Below, one piece after another: positions 51,695 through 62,078 of a stretch of 64,000 bases of DNA; position 1 is the first letter of the stretch, and every line of letters begins with the position of its first letter. The position numbers and the translations under genes are program-made. A model generated the notes under the pieces. The model ran no database searches. It saw only the letters and a list, made by a program, of their open reading frames with translations, and was not told where the DNA came from. The stretch is from Dendrolimus kikuchii (Eukaryota; Arthropoda; Insecta; Lepidoptera; Lasiocampidae): positions 3,105,690 through 3,169,689 of the forward strand of contig CM034403.1 in NCBI GenBank assembly GCA_019925095.2, read 5' to 3'.

Positions 51695-54600
51695 CCTGCT
51701 ACTCACTTACACAATACTACACTACACCCACCCATACCATCGCTACAATATACACCATCCACTACATCACGTAAACAAAATAAATCCCAGTTTCATACTC
51801 AGCACTATGATAATAAAGTTTATCATAATAATCACTTGCCCGGCAGCCCTGTTACTTCCTCTGATAAAGCTAACCAAAATGACAGTCATATTTCAGCACA
51901 TACTCAGCACATTACAGTACACGATCCACCAGTTTTATTACCCACTGTGTCCCTAGAACTAGCAGACAACGCTGGAGAATTTCATAAGGCAAGAGCATTA
52001 TTAGACAGCGGTTCCATGCTAACCTTGTTAACTAAAACTATGACACAAAAATTACGTTTGCCTGTCGAGCACACAGAACTAAAAATTACAGGAGTCGGTA
52101 ATCAGCAGACTCAAAATTCTAGTTCTTCAACTACCATCACATTCCGCCCTATTCACACCGAAGTCCCAGTAATTAGCGCAAAGGCATACATTCTACCAGA
52201 TTTGACAGGTCTTTTACCATTAACAATGTTACCTGACGTTGTTCCACTCCTCGACTCGACACAGCTTCCCCTAGCAGACTCGTCTTATCGTTTTCCAGCC
52301 GCTATTGACTTGATTTTGGGTTCTGATGTCTTGGGCCAAATTTTGGATGGTAACAAAATTTTTTTGGGCCCCGGCAGACCAATAGCCTTCGGCACGATCT
52401 TCAATTTCGCTCTTTTAGGTCCTATCAATCCAAACTACACAAAGCCTGAGCCTCAAGTTAATTCAGCACTAGTAAATATTGACTGTTTACAACCCCAACA
52501 CTCAAATAAAGAAATACACTCCGCTCTGGAGAGATTCTGGGAAGTCGAAGAAGTGCAATCAAAGGACAACTCAACCTCTGACGAGTGTGAGGAGAACTTT
52601 CGTTCTACCACCACACGTGATCCCACAGGGCGATACATAGTATCCCTTCCCTTTCTTACAAAGGCACCTAAGCTCGGTGCAACCCACGCTATTGCACTAC
52701 GACGATTCCTTAATTTGGAGCGCAAACTCCAAAGAGATCCTACCCTCCGCTCAAAATATATCGACTTCATGAAGGAATACATTGACATGGGCCACATGGC
52801 TCTTTGTCACCCCAGCACATTCAAAGGAAAAGACCATTTTTACGTCCCGCATCATGGCATCTTCAAAGCCAACTCTGAAAAACTTCGCACGGTTTTTGAT
52901 GGCAGCTGTAAGAGCTCTAATGGTGTCAGTCTTAATGACTGTCTGCACACTGGCCCACCGCTCCAACGTGATATTACTGACATCATTCTAAATTTTCGTA
53001 CTCACAAAGTGGTCTTTAGTACAGACATCCAGATGATGTTTAGAAATATACTAGTTCACCCAGACCACAGACGGTTCCAACTCATTCTATGGCGCTCTTC
53101 TCCAGATCAACCTCTGCTCACTTACGCCCTGTCCACTGTCACGTATGGCCTACGACCCAGCCCCTTCCTCGCCAATCGATCTATTATACAGCTGGTCACT
53201 GATGAAGGTCACCGTTTTCCCCAGGCTGCACAGGTTCTTACGCACTCCATATTCGTGGATGACATTCTGACTGGGCATGATTCAGTTGACAAGGCAATAG
53301 CTCTGCAGACTGAACTCATTGAGTTACTAGCCCTAGGGGGATTTCATTTGCGAAAGTGGACCTCAAACTCTCGTCAGCTTTTAGAACGCTTCCCGGATGA
53401 TCAATGTGACATACCCAAGGATTTTGATGTTGTACCCGACTCCAATGCAATCAAGGTACTTGGTATGCAATGGATACCCCAAACGGACGAATTTACATAT
53501 CACATTTCGGTACCTACACTGGAAAAATTTACCAAAAGGTCAATACTCAGTACCATCGCTCGTTTATACGATCCTAGTGGATGGATCAGCCCAGTTATTT
53601 TCCGCGCAAAACTGCTCATTCAGCACCTATGGACTCTAAAGTTAGACTGGGATGAATCGGCTCCCAATGATGTCACATTTCAATTTCAGCACATTTTTGA
53701 AGACTTACCTCTACTCTCTGCTCTTCGACTCCCCAGAACAATTTGCACCAGCAAAGATTCCACCTACACCCTACACGGTTTTGCCGATGCATCCGAATCC
53801 GGATATGCAGCCGCAGTCTATCTTCATGAAACGAATATCACGGGTCAGGTACACGTCAGACTACTTGTTTCTAAATCCAAGGTAGCCCCCATTAAAACCC
53901 GACAGACTATACCAAAGCTGGAACTTTCAGCTGCACACCTCACTTCGCTGCTCATTTCTCGCGTCTCTGTTCAACTTTCTGCCCACATTACCATTCAGCA
54001 ACACTTTTGTTGGTCAGACAGTACTATCGTACTCGCCTGGCTTAAAACTCCTTCTCAATCCCTACAGGTCTTTGAGGCCAATCGAGTCTCTGCCATTGCA
54101 GCCAATCCATGTAACCCTACTTGGAGACATGTACCCTCAGCTCTTAACCCTGCCGACTGTGCTAGCAGGGGAATATCAGCACAGGAACTCTTAGCCTATG
54201 ACCTATGGTGGTCGCCTACTTGGCTCAAGGCCCCACCTGATACCTGGCCCACGATGCCCCCTGCTTTGGGTCATCACGTACTGCCTGGTCTAAAACCAAG
54301 AAAAATGGTAGCTCACATCGCGGTTCCTGATCTAGACACGGATTTACTCACGAGATTCAGCTCCTTAGACACACTTGTAGGCGTAACCGCATGTATTAAA
54401 CGTTTTGCACACAATTGCTTGGTATCTTCTCACTCTCGCATCGTTGGTCCCATTACCGTAGACGAACGTAAGAAAGCGCTCTTACACTGGGTACGCTCAG
54501 TCCAACAAAATATGTTCGCTGAAGACATCCACCGACTGCAAACTAACAAATTATGTACAGTGCGAATACAACGCCTCTCGCCCTTTCTCAAGGATGGTCT

Positions 54601-55822
54601 TCTTAGAGTAGGAGGGCGCTTGTCCAACTCAGCCCTTAGATATGACACACAACATCCCCTCATCTTACCCAGTTCAAGCCCCCTTGTGGACCTAATTATA
54701 GATCATTTCCACACTATACACTGCCACCCGGGCGCAGATACACTACACGCACTACTCCGTCAACAATACTGGATTTTATCTGGAAGGCGAGTCATTCGTC
54801 ACCGTGTCTTTAAATGTGTACGCTGTTTTAGGCATCGAGCTCAGCCGAATCCCCCTTTTATGGCCGACCTACCGGCTGATCGAGTCAGCCCACAACCGGT
54901 GTTTAGTCAAGTGTCCACGGATTTTGCCGGACCATTCCTAATTAAATCAAGTACTCTACGCAATGCCAAACTTCTCAAAGGCTACTTTTGTGTTTTCGTT
55001 TGTCTCGCCACCAAGGCAGTGCACTTAGAGGCTGTCTCGGAACTTTCTACGGACGCCTTTTTTGCGGCATTGCAAAGGTTCGTTAGTCGGCGCGGAATCC
55101 CTACCCTAATTCGCTCTGATTGCGGTACAAACTATGTCGGCGCAAGAAATCAGCTCATAGAAGTACAAAACTTCTTAAAGGCCAATGATGATAGAATTAC
55201 GCACAAGCTAGCCACACAGCAGATCACATGGTTGCTCAATCCGCCCTCAGCTCCTTCTTTTGGCGGTCTGCACGAGGCAGCCGTGAAATCTACTAAGCAA
55301 TTACTCTATCGCGTATTAGGTGAGCAGCATCTGACCTTTGAAGAATTTTCTACACTCTTAGCCCGTATTGAGGCCGTTCTCAACTCTCGACCACTCTGCC
55401 CTCTGTCTTCAGACCCTACAGACTTCGAAGTCCTAACCGCTGGTCATTTCCTTATAGGTCGCCCACTTACCGCATTACCCGAACATTCCCATGAATCCTC
55501 TCCTCCATCAACCCTACGACGTTTTCGCTTAGTGCAAGCGTTGGCTCAGCGATTTTGGACCTTGTGGTCGAAATCCTACCTGCACACTCTCCAATCCCGA
55601 TCTAAATGGACTACGGAAACCAGTCGACCCAAGATTGGTGAGCTGGTACTCATAAAGGAGGATAATCTTCCCAGACTCCAGTGGAAGATGGGAAGAATAA
55701 AGAAGATTCTGCCCGGAAAGGATGACGTCGTCCGAGTCGTAGAACTCAGCACCAAGGATGGCAGCTTAACGAGACCAGTCACAAAGATTGCTCGTCTTCC
55801 CCTCGACGACAACAGCACTTAG
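51692..55822 (+). CDS. pol: BEL/Pao pol polyprotein (PR-RT-RH-IN)
   Basis: The frame is open from the codon after the gag UGA; no ATG is near, and domains start about 48 codons later. Counting residues from 51836: protease with DSG at 57-59 (ALLDSGSMLTLL); RT with catalytic D397 (STDIQMMFRN) and FVDD at 473-476; RNase H with D651 (HGFADASESG); integrase with an HHCC-like finger (H957, C994, C997) and DDE residues D1029 (STDFAG), D1095 (RSDCG) and E1147 (GGLHEAAVK); and an integrase C-terminal segment (GELVLIKEDNLPRLQWKMGR). All key residues are present. The order PR-RT-RH-IN with FVDD fits BEL/Pao. It encodes cDNA synthesis and integration functions, acting in the cytoplasmic particle and nucleus. 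Stop at 55820-55822. Confidence 0.92.
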   Translation, partial: LPATHLHNTTLHPPIPSLQYTPSTTSRKQNKSQFHTQHYDNKVYHNNHLPGSPVTSSDKANQNDSHISAHTQHITVHDPPVLLPTVSLELADNAGEFHKARALLDSGSMLTLLTKTMTQKLRLPVEHTELKITGVGNQQTQNSSSSTTITFRPIHTEVPVISAKAYILPDLTGLLPLTMLPDVVPLLDSTQLPLADSSYRFPAAIDLILGSDVLGQILDGNKIFLGPGRPIAFGTIFNFALLGPINPNYTKPEPQVNSALVNIDCLQPQHSNKEIHSALERFWEVEEVQSKDNSTSDECEENFRSTTTRDPTGRYIVSLPFLTKAPKLGATHAIALRRFLNLERKLQRDPTLRSKYIDFMKEYIDMGHMALCHPSTFKGKDHFYVPHHGIFKANSEKLRTVFDGSCKSSNGVSLNDCLHTGPPLQRDITDIILNFRTHKVVFSTDIQMMFRNILVHPDHRRFQLILWRSSPDQPLLTYALSTVTYGLRPSPFLANRSIIQLVTDEGHRFPQAAQVLTHSIFVDDILTGHDSVDKAIALQTELIELLALGGFHLRKWTSNSRQLLERFPDDQCDIPKDFDVVPDSNAIKVLGMQWIPQTDEFTYHISVPTLEKFTKRSILSTIARLYDPSGWISPVIFRAKLLIQHLWTLKLDWDESAPNDVTFQFQHIFEDLPLLSALRLPRTICTSKDSTYTLHGFADASESGYAAAVYLHETNITGQVHVRLLVSKSKVAPIKTRQTIPKLELSAAHLTSLLISRVSVQLSAHITIQQHFCWSDSTIVLAWLKTPSQSLQVFEANRVSAIAANPCNPTWRHVPSALNPADCASRGISAQELLAYDLWWSPTWLKAPPDTWPTMPPALGHHVLPGLKPRKMVAHIAVPDLDTDLLTRFSSLDTLVGVTACIKRFAHNCLVSSHSRIVGPITVDERKKALLHWVRSVQQNMFAEDIHRLQTNKLCTVRIQRLSPFLKDGLLRVGGRLSNSALRYDTQHPLILPSSSPLVDLIIDHFHTIHCHPGADTLHALLRQQYWILSGRRVIRHRVFKCVRCFRHRAQPNPPFMADLPADRVSPQPVFSQVSTDFAGPFLIKSSTLRNAKLLKGYFCVFVCLATKAVHLEAVSELSTDAFFAALQRFVSRRGIPTLIRSDCGTNYVGARNQLIEVQNFLKANDDRITHKLATQQITWLLNPPSAPSFGGLHEAAVKSTKQLLYRVLGEQHLTFEEFSTLLARIEAVLNSRPLCPLSSDPTDFEVLTAGHFLIGRPLTALPEHSHESSPPSTLRRFRLVQALAQRFWTLWSKSYLHTLQSRSKWTTETSRPKIGELVLIKEDNLPRLQWKMGRIKKILPGKDDVVRVVELSTKDGSLTRPVTKIARLPLDDNST

Positions 55823-55868
55823 TCAGCACTATAAATGGGAGCCGTCACCTTTTCCCCGGGCCCCAGGA

Positions 55869-56214
55869 TGTTCACGCCACGCGTAACGAACGATGATTCC
55901 CCGAAAAAGTAATTTACCCCGCACTTCCGCGTCTCAACGATCAGTCTGAATCGATCCGTCGTAAAGACATTCACGCATCGCGCGCGCATTTGAGATATCC
56001 ACCCAATTGCAATACTAATCGGGTTCCAAGAGCTTGGTGATAAGTGGCAAGTGAATCTAGTTGTGAAGCGGGAGATATATAACAAGAGAACACGCACTGC
56101 TGCTCCTGTATCGCAGACGCTCCGGTTACTCAGCTCATATTATTACGGGTGAGTCCATTTATCTCCATTCCCTCTTACCCTTGCACCCTTGAAATCTGGC
56201 AATCGGCCAGATCA
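55869..56214 (+). repeat. BEL/Pao 3' LTR, complete
   Basis: Starts tgttcacgccacgcg (TG) and ends cggccagatca (CA), 346 bp. The region before it (ccccgggccccagga) is only weakly purine-rich for a polypurine tract. TATA-like tatataa and the gggtgagt donor-like site recur here. Confidence 0.88.
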
Positions 56215-56459
56215 GAGGGCATGTGGTACTCCTAGCATCTGTTTCTCCACTCTGTCTATAAAATTTACATGAACGCGAGCGAAACTGCATCGATTATATT
56301 ATTCTATAAATTATTCTCATGTAGTGTTAAATTTTATCAAATTCCGTTCAGTAGTCTGTGAAAGAGTAACTAACAAACATCAACTATAAACAACTTTCTC
56401 ATTCATAATATTAATAGCATATGTTTAACCGCTACCGCCTGTGATTTGTCGCGTCTGTT

Positions 56460-56620
56460 TATTTATACGCTGCACATCCGAAAGCCGCTGGCGGTGCAAC
56501 GATGAAGTCTGCAAGCTGCCTTATTGAATCCTAGCACTGAACAAACGCACTCGTCGAGATACACGGAAATGGCAGACGAATTGGGAATATACCTAGCTCC
56601 GATCCAAAGAATGCTGTGGT
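56460..56620 (+). promoter_or_regulatory. possible promoter and 5' exon region
   Basis: tttatttatacgctgca (near 56458-56474) could be a TATA element. About 95 bp later an ATG opens MADELGIYLAPIQRMLW-like codons (56569-56615) and meets gtaagaa at 56615. No downstream exon was found, so this is weak. Confidence 0.25.
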
Positions 56621-56624
56621 AAGA

Positions 56625-57230
56625 AATTTTCAAAGAAAATTAGATTTCGTATTACTAGTAAACTTATTTATGGGTTCTCTTGAATTTTATTTATTGAATA
56701 CGCAAGAAGCTTATAATACTGTTATTTTTTAATGTCATTTATATAATACAAACTATTCTAATTTAATTATTTTAACGCTCCTATTGATGCAAAAAGTCGA
56801 ATGTGGGGTGCAAATAAAACAACTTTTCGCTTGTATTTACTGATCAATAATTTATTATAAATCTTCACGATATGAGACGTAACGTGGTTTTTTCGTAATT
56901 TATCTATAGTTATTTAATTTAATTAAATGACCAAATCACCCCGAATATAAATCATTTTACTCATTCAATTTTAATCAAAACACGATAACAAAATTTAGAT
57001 CTTTATAAAAGAGAGATAAATAATGTTGTTTATTATTTTCTAATTACTACTTTATTTTAATCACAATAAAATAATAATGCATCTGAAAAATGACCGTGTC
57101 TATGGAATCCTTGCTATAAAAATCGAAAAATCAGTACCAAAGAATCCTCAAGAACGTTGGCGTCGCTACAAGCCTTAAGATTAACTTCGAGGCATTTTTT
57201 CTTTTTTATATCGAGAGGAAATCAGTTTCA
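56625..57230. other. no supported feature
   Basis: Very AT-rich, without repeats I could match or exon-like frames. Confidence 0.5.
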
Positions 57231-57329
57231 GGACCACCAGCCGCGTGTAGAAGTCGCGGCCGGCGTGTGGAAATCGCCACGTTAGGGTGGCACTAGCTCC
57301 GCTGGCAGATGCTATTTTTTTTTTTTTTT

Positions 57330-57572
57330 TTTAATAATAATCGGCAGACAAACACACATATTGTATATCCCCAAATTAAGCAAGTTACGCTTGTGTTATG
57401 GGTAATATACAACGGACTACTCTGGGGCCGATCCCAGACACCCAGACCATAGTAAATAACGGAGAAAATATGTTTCCGAAATTTACTATACCAGGAATCG
57501 AACCCGGAACCTCTGCGTTGCAGTGAGGCACGCCGGCAAAGGCTTAGCCCGCTCAACCACAGAGGCCGTCAA
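57330..57572 (-). mobile_element. tRNA-derived SINE, near-complete copy
   Basis: Minus strand: head gcctctgtggttgagcgggc, B box gggttcgattcctgg, body attttctccgttatttacta, and end gtttgtctgccgattattat followed by A-rich sequence. It is the best-preserved head, with an intact tRNA-like A and B box. Confidence 0.88.
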
Positions 57573-57669
57573 ATGCTATTGCTAAGCAAGTCGGGTTTAC
57601 ACGCTAAAACCCCTCGATGTTCCGTCCTTCGGCCTTATATCAGGGCCATGGGTACATTCTATCCTACTA

Positions 57670-57890
57670 CCCGTGCAGGAACGGAGAAAGAATACAATAT
57701 CCTGGGGCCCGGCGGTCTGTCGTATAGAAGTGACAAAACAACCCACAGCCAGTGGGGCATTTTCCAGGCTCTCTTTAGAGAGCGGCAGCATATTGGTAGC
57801 ACCTTTGATGTTACAAATGTCCATAGGCGATGGTAACCGCTTTACATTAGGTGGCCGTCTGCCTATCTGCTGAACTCATGAAATACAAAA
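57670..57890 (+). repeat. family A repeat, internally deleted copy
   Basis: From cccgtgcaggaacggagaaa, with a loss of the middle third (jumps from cacagccag to tttccaggctctctttagag), to gctgaactcatgaaatacaa. Confidence 0.8.
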
Positions 57891-57894
57891 TCAA

Positions 57895-58450
57895 ATAACA
57901 TGGCGTAGCCCCTCCGCGGTCCCTGGCTGGTGATGGTCCAACGGTATCTTCCATTGGTGGGGGAAACCACGTCCCTGGCGTCTAACTTAAGAGACTTTTA
58001 TTATTTCTAGCTACGACTTATTATTCATTCACCACCACTGCCCTACCATCGATTAAATTTTAACATTTAATTTTTTTATTATTGCAGGAAAGTTAAGAGT
58101 GAAAAGTTTAGAGGGCAGTTGAGTGAAGGCGGAGGTTAGCATAGTTTAAAAGCAGATCCAGAAGCGAGCAACGCGCGGTAACTTCGGAGGTGAGCACCGC
58201 AGCAGCAGGAGGTGGTCTACGCAATATCGGCGACGGTATTATGAGTGAGACATCTTATCGTCGGGACTGTATGTTACTAGATATGCTGTAGAGGCAACCC
58301 TGCGAAGTAGAATCACGTACGAACGTCTAAGTAAATAAAAGCATTTAATTAAAAAAGACTGGTGTTTCCTTCCAATACCAAGTGCGTACCCCGGCTCGCA
58401 AGTAACAATATAAAATTTGTATGTAGAAAGAAGTACAAACTTTATAATCT
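57895..58450. other. old repeat debris, no supported gene
   Basis: LINE-like words (gtccctggctggtgatggtc) without a frame. An AATAAA-like signal lies near 58335. Confidence 0.3.
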
Positions 58451-58575
58451 TATCTCACCATCTCCCTTCCATCATCGGACAACCAGACGCACTGGCATGC
58501 GGCACCGTTATATGGTGAACATACCACTTATACGAACACAGCACTTTGAGTCCACCTTCATTATGCGCACCGAAA

Positions 58576-58760
58576 CTCACTCACTCACTCACTCGCTCAC
58601 TCACTCACTCACTCGCTCACTCACTCGCTCACTCGCTCACTCACTCACTCACTCACTCACTCACTCACTCACTCACTCACTCACTCACTCACTCACTCAC
58701 TCACTCACTCACTCACTCACTCACTCACTCACTCATTCATTCGCTCATTCTCTCACTCAT
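58576..58760. repeat. (ACTC)n microsatellite
   Basis: About 45 units of CACT with interspersed CGCT variants and a degraded right end (cattcattcgctcattctct). Confidence 0.97.
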
Positions 58761-58769
58761 TGCAGGAGT

Positions 58770-59300
58770 CTGTTTTTCCCGAAACCTACAACCTGGTTAT
58801 CTTCAAGTCACGTGTGAATAGGTATCTTATAGGTACGCATGCTTGATCTTAGACCATATCTCCGCTCGGAATCGAGCGAAATAATAGTCAAACGCGAATC
58901 TATACAGTAATAAAAAAAAGCAAGGGATGCGAATATTCATACCGTTTCTATTCCCGTAAAAACCGTAAAAGTACTTTGTTAAGATACCTAAAATACAAGA
59001 TGATATTTTTAAAATATTCAAATTCTAAGTTACAAACTATATAAAGGACATACCATGCGGCTATGAGACCGTTAGACGCGACAAATATGCGGATTTTATT
59101 CGCGGAGTCTCGACTCGGCCCCGTTGTCTATGGTTGACCAATACTTCCTTATTACAATGGGACTTTATTACATTTTCTACCGATTCTCTTAACTGTAAAA
59201 TGACAATGAAATGTTGTTTTGTTTTTAATGCTTCCTAGCCCTTTTGGCAAAAACACAATAAAAAAGTTTATAAAAAAAAGGAAACAAAAAAAAGTAACAT
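58770..59300. other. no supported feature
   Basis: AT-rich. An old repeat is possible around 59090-59160. Confidence 0.4.
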
Positions 59301-59309
59301 AGGAAAGAT

Positions 59310-59797
59310 GGGAAAGATGCGAAAGATGGGAAAGACGGGAAAAAAAGGAGAGAAAAGAAAGATGATCGAGATGCGAGCATCGCGCAAAATCTGCGGAGTG
59401 ACGCTCGCGGACCGCGTTCGTAATACCGAAGTAAGAAAGAGAGTTGGTCTGAAAGAGAGTGTCGGGGTGAAGGTAAGGAAAGGAATGCTCCGGTGGTTCG
59501 GGCATGTGAAAAGAATGCATGATGAAAGAATGACTAAACAGATATACAATGCAAAAATGGATGGATGCAGAAGTCGTGGAAGGCCACGACACACCTTCCA
59601 TGATCAAATTGATCGTGTACTAGCAGAAGGTGATGTCAGGAGCCTTAAGAACAGACGAGCTTGCATGACAAGAGTTATGAATGTCAAAGAGGCAAGTAAG
59701 GTGTGTAAAAATAAGCCTAAAAGGCACTCTGTTGTTCGTGCCTATCCCGCAAGGGAACTGGCGTGAAGTTATGTATGTATGTATGTATGTATGTAAA
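59310..59797 (+). pseudogene. RTE-like LINE 3' end, longest copy
   Basis: After a low-complexity purine-rich start (gaaagatgggaaagac) the frame reads RKICGVTLADRVRNTEVRKR, then VGLKESVGVKVRKGMLRWFG, then HVKRMHDERMTKQIYNAKMD and ends YPARELA-stop with (ATGT)n. It extends about 60 codons further upstream than the other copies, with a clean frame. The purine run marks the probable 5' truncation junction. Confidence 0.78.
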
Positions 59798-59961
59798 AGA
59801 AAGAAAGATAATGTTTCACATAATATTTTCTTAAATTCTCGCGACTAGTATATAATGCGATTCAAATGAGAATAGGATCGACTTTGCGCCATATTGTGAC
59901 TTTAAATAATTAAATATTATATTAAGACAATTTACTACTAATTTAACCTTTTTATTTAAAT

Positions 59962-60106
59962 TAAGAACAGACGAGCGTGCATGACAAGAGTTATGAATGT
60001 CAAAGAAGCAAGTGAGGTGTGTAAGAATTGGCCTAAATGGCGCTCTGTTGTTCGTGCCTACCCCGCAAGGGAACTGGCGTGAAGTTATGTATGTATGTAT
60101 GTATAT
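59962..60106 (+). pseudogene. RTE-like LINE extreme 3' end
   Basis: Starts ttaagaacagacgagcgtgc and ends (ATGT)n. About 145 bp. Confidence 0.78.
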
Positions 60107-60149
60107 TGCGTATAGCTATATGTTAATTATGTTTAAATAGTTGCATTTT

Positions 60150-60332
60150 TTGCTCTGGGTTCGATTCCTGGTATAGTAAATTTCGGAAACGTATTTTTTC
60201 CGTTATTTACTATGGTCTGGGTGTCTAGGATCGGCCCCAGAGTAGTCCGTTGTATATTACCCATAACACAAGCGTACCTTGCTTAATTTGGGGATATACA
60301 ATGTGTGTGTTTGTCTGCCGATTATTCTTACA
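60150..60332 (+). mobile_element. tRNA-derived SINE, 5'-truncated
   Basis: Starts inside the B box (gggttcgattcctgg) and runs through the complete body to tgtttgtctgccgattattc. The loss of the A box means it cannot be transcribed from its own promoter. Confidence 0.85.
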
Positions 60333-60469
60333 TCCATTTATTTTCAAAAATTTTTTTTTTTAAATATATAAAAAGTAGACATTTTTTTATAAAAAAATAA
60401 ATAACACTATTCTTTTATAAAAATACATCAAAAATAAAATATATATTCAATAAAAAAAAATATAAAATC

Positions 60470-61165
60470 TTGCAGATCACCGCCAGCGGGGCCTAGGGTC
60501 CAAACTACCGGTGGTTAGGGCTCCAGAGACGGGAACCTTCTCACAATCCGTGCCGTGTCCAAGAGTGCTGCCTTCTGTATCTGGCCCTTCACCCAGCCTC
60601 CCAGTGAAAGCCTCTCTAGATGACAGTCGAGGCTTTTCGCTATAAGACCGTTGACGGTGACAACTATCGGCACAATGCTCGTTGACTCCAGACGCCACAT
60701 AGCGGTAACCTCGTGAGCAAGATCTAAGTACTTACTTAGTTTTTCTTTTTCTTTCTTCACAAGGTTATCGTCATGCGGGATACTGATGTCAACGAATATT
60801 GCTCGTCGCGCAAATCGATCTATTATCACGATATCAGGCTTATTGGCTACAATAGTCCTGTCCGTGATAACTGATCGATCCCAGTAGAGCGTGGCACGAC
60901 TGTTTTCAAGAACTGGCTCCGGCGAGTACTGGTAATAAGGCACTTCCGTTTCCACAAGACCGTATCGAAGGACAAGTTGCTGGTGGATAATCCTGGCTAC
61001 GAGGTTATGTCTGTGCAAGTATTCGCCGTTAGAAAGATGTGAACAGCCGGAAACAATATGCCTGAGGGATTCACCTGGACGATGACATGCCCGACAGATG
61101 TCCAAGGTGCCATCCTTCAGGATATATTTTCGGTAGTTATTCGTCTTAATAACTTCGTCCATTTA
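60470..61165 (-). pseudogene. non-LTR retrotransposon C-terminus with REL-endonuclease-like domain
   Basis: A clean 215-codon frame. It holds a CCHC-type motif, C-x2-C-x8-H-x4-C (CRACHRPGESLRHIVSGC), followed by RHN (HRHNLVARII), then KPDIVIIDR and AIFVDISIPHDDN, then KEKEKLSKYLDLAHEV. CCHC followed by R-H and K-P-D...D is the layout of the restriction-like endonuclease of R2/R4/NeSL-type LINEs; that is my assignment. It also contains PIVVTVNGLIAKSLDCHLER near the end. The ATG follows a (TAA)n run directly (61163-61178), and R4/Dong-type elements are known to insert in TAA repeats. The RT is absent, so this is a 5'-truncated copy with an intact end. The 3' UTR is A/T-rich (60340-60470). Confidence 0.6.
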
Positions 61166-61239
61166 TTATTATTATTATTTTATCACTATATCTTGTATAT
61201 GTATATAACTTATGTGTATATATGTTATATATTCTAGAT

Positions 61240-61745
61240 ATATATTTATTATTAAAATGAATGTAATCGTACAATAATTATGTATACCACCATCGCTACT
61301 CCTAATCAGCAATATTCTTGCCACGCATTGTCTGGAAGAGATCGCTTTTTAGCGATGAAACTGCCCTTCTTACACAAGGATAATAATACTAATTCGTAAC
61401 TTCTATCCGTGCAGGAACGGAGAAAGAATACGATTTCCTGCGGCCGGGCGGCCAGTCGTAAGAGACGACAAAACAACCCACAGCCAGGTGGTAGAGCATT
61501 TGCCCGACTGGATGGCTACCACCCCTGGTCTAAAGTATGTCGCCATAACAACCTTGAGTTGTGTTCCGGCATTAGTGACTAGGTTCCAGTCTCCCTTAAG
61601 AGAGCATTTGTAGCACCGTTGGTGTTGCAAATGTCCATAGGCGTTGATAATCGCTTTTCACCAAGTGGGCGGTGGGAGAATAATACTAGTTCGTAAGTTT
61701 TCTGTAATGGTGTACATAAAAGTGTTATCTGTCGGTCTGTCTAAA
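61240..61745 (+). mobile_element. CR1-like LINE 3' UTR split by family A
   Basis: Reads atcgctactcctaatcagca, then gtctggaagagatcgctttt up to aataatactaattcgtaa (61382-61399). It resumes with aataatactagttcgtaagt (61678) and ggtgtacataaaagtgttat. The repeated ~18 bp on both sides of the insert form a target duplication with one mismatch. Confidence 0.75.
61405..61672 (+). repeat. family A repeat with target-site duplication, tail side lost
   Basis: From atccgtgcaggaacggagaa to ttttcaccaagtgggcggtg. The usual cctgtctgctgatctcctgc end and A-tail are missing, yet it is flanked by the 18-bp duplication. Confidence 0.8.
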
Positions 61746-61749
61746 TTAC

Positions 61750-62075
61750 GCTTCCGGATAAGTAACATAAAATTGTAAACAAAAGGTGTCTAAAATGGAG
61801 TGATGACTAAATTCGTGAAATTGACTTCTTCCTGTTACGGGCTGTTTAATCGTGACATTTAATGCTTGACAAAATATGATAACACTTTGATTTAAATACA
61901 GTTTAGTGCACGTCACTATTGTTACCGCTGGATGTACTGCATTGCAATATGAATGAGTAGGGTAAAAGACATTGTTATGGGCACCGTTACACTTTGATAT
62001 AAAATGTCTAGTTTAAAGTTTAAAAACTATTTATTAAGAGAACTTAACAAAGAGTTTTTCAATGAATCATAAAAT
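61750..62075. other. no supported feature
   Basis: AT-rich. No repeat match or frame. Confidence 0.45.
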
Positions 62076-62078
62076 ATA

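Larger units (their letters stand above)
49281..56214 (+). mobile_element. BEL/Pao LTR retrotransposon, nearly complete
   Basis: Order: partial 5' LTR (49281-49552), tRNA-Tyr primer site (49555-49572), ~630-bp leader, gag (50207-51691), pol (to 55822), 3' LTR (55869-56214). Pol order is protease, RT, RNase H, integrase, and gag has a DUF1759-like region, which together place it in BEL/Pao. There is no envelope-like frame after pol: only 46 bp lie between pol stop and the 3' LTR. The shared LTR sequence appears identical. Coding frames are open apart from the in-frame UGA between gag and pol. No target duplication can be checked, because the 5' LTR start is missing. Confidence 0.92.

Noticed and set aside
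52453..52797. Minus-strand frames of 70-114 codons inside pol and gag
   Set aside because: Shadows of the coding strand of the BEL/Pao element.
55823..55868. Search for an envelope frame after pol
   Set aside because: Only 46 bp separate the pol stop and the 3' LTR, so there is no room.
58362..58821. Frames of repeated LTHS residues
   Set aside because: They are translations of (ACTC)n.
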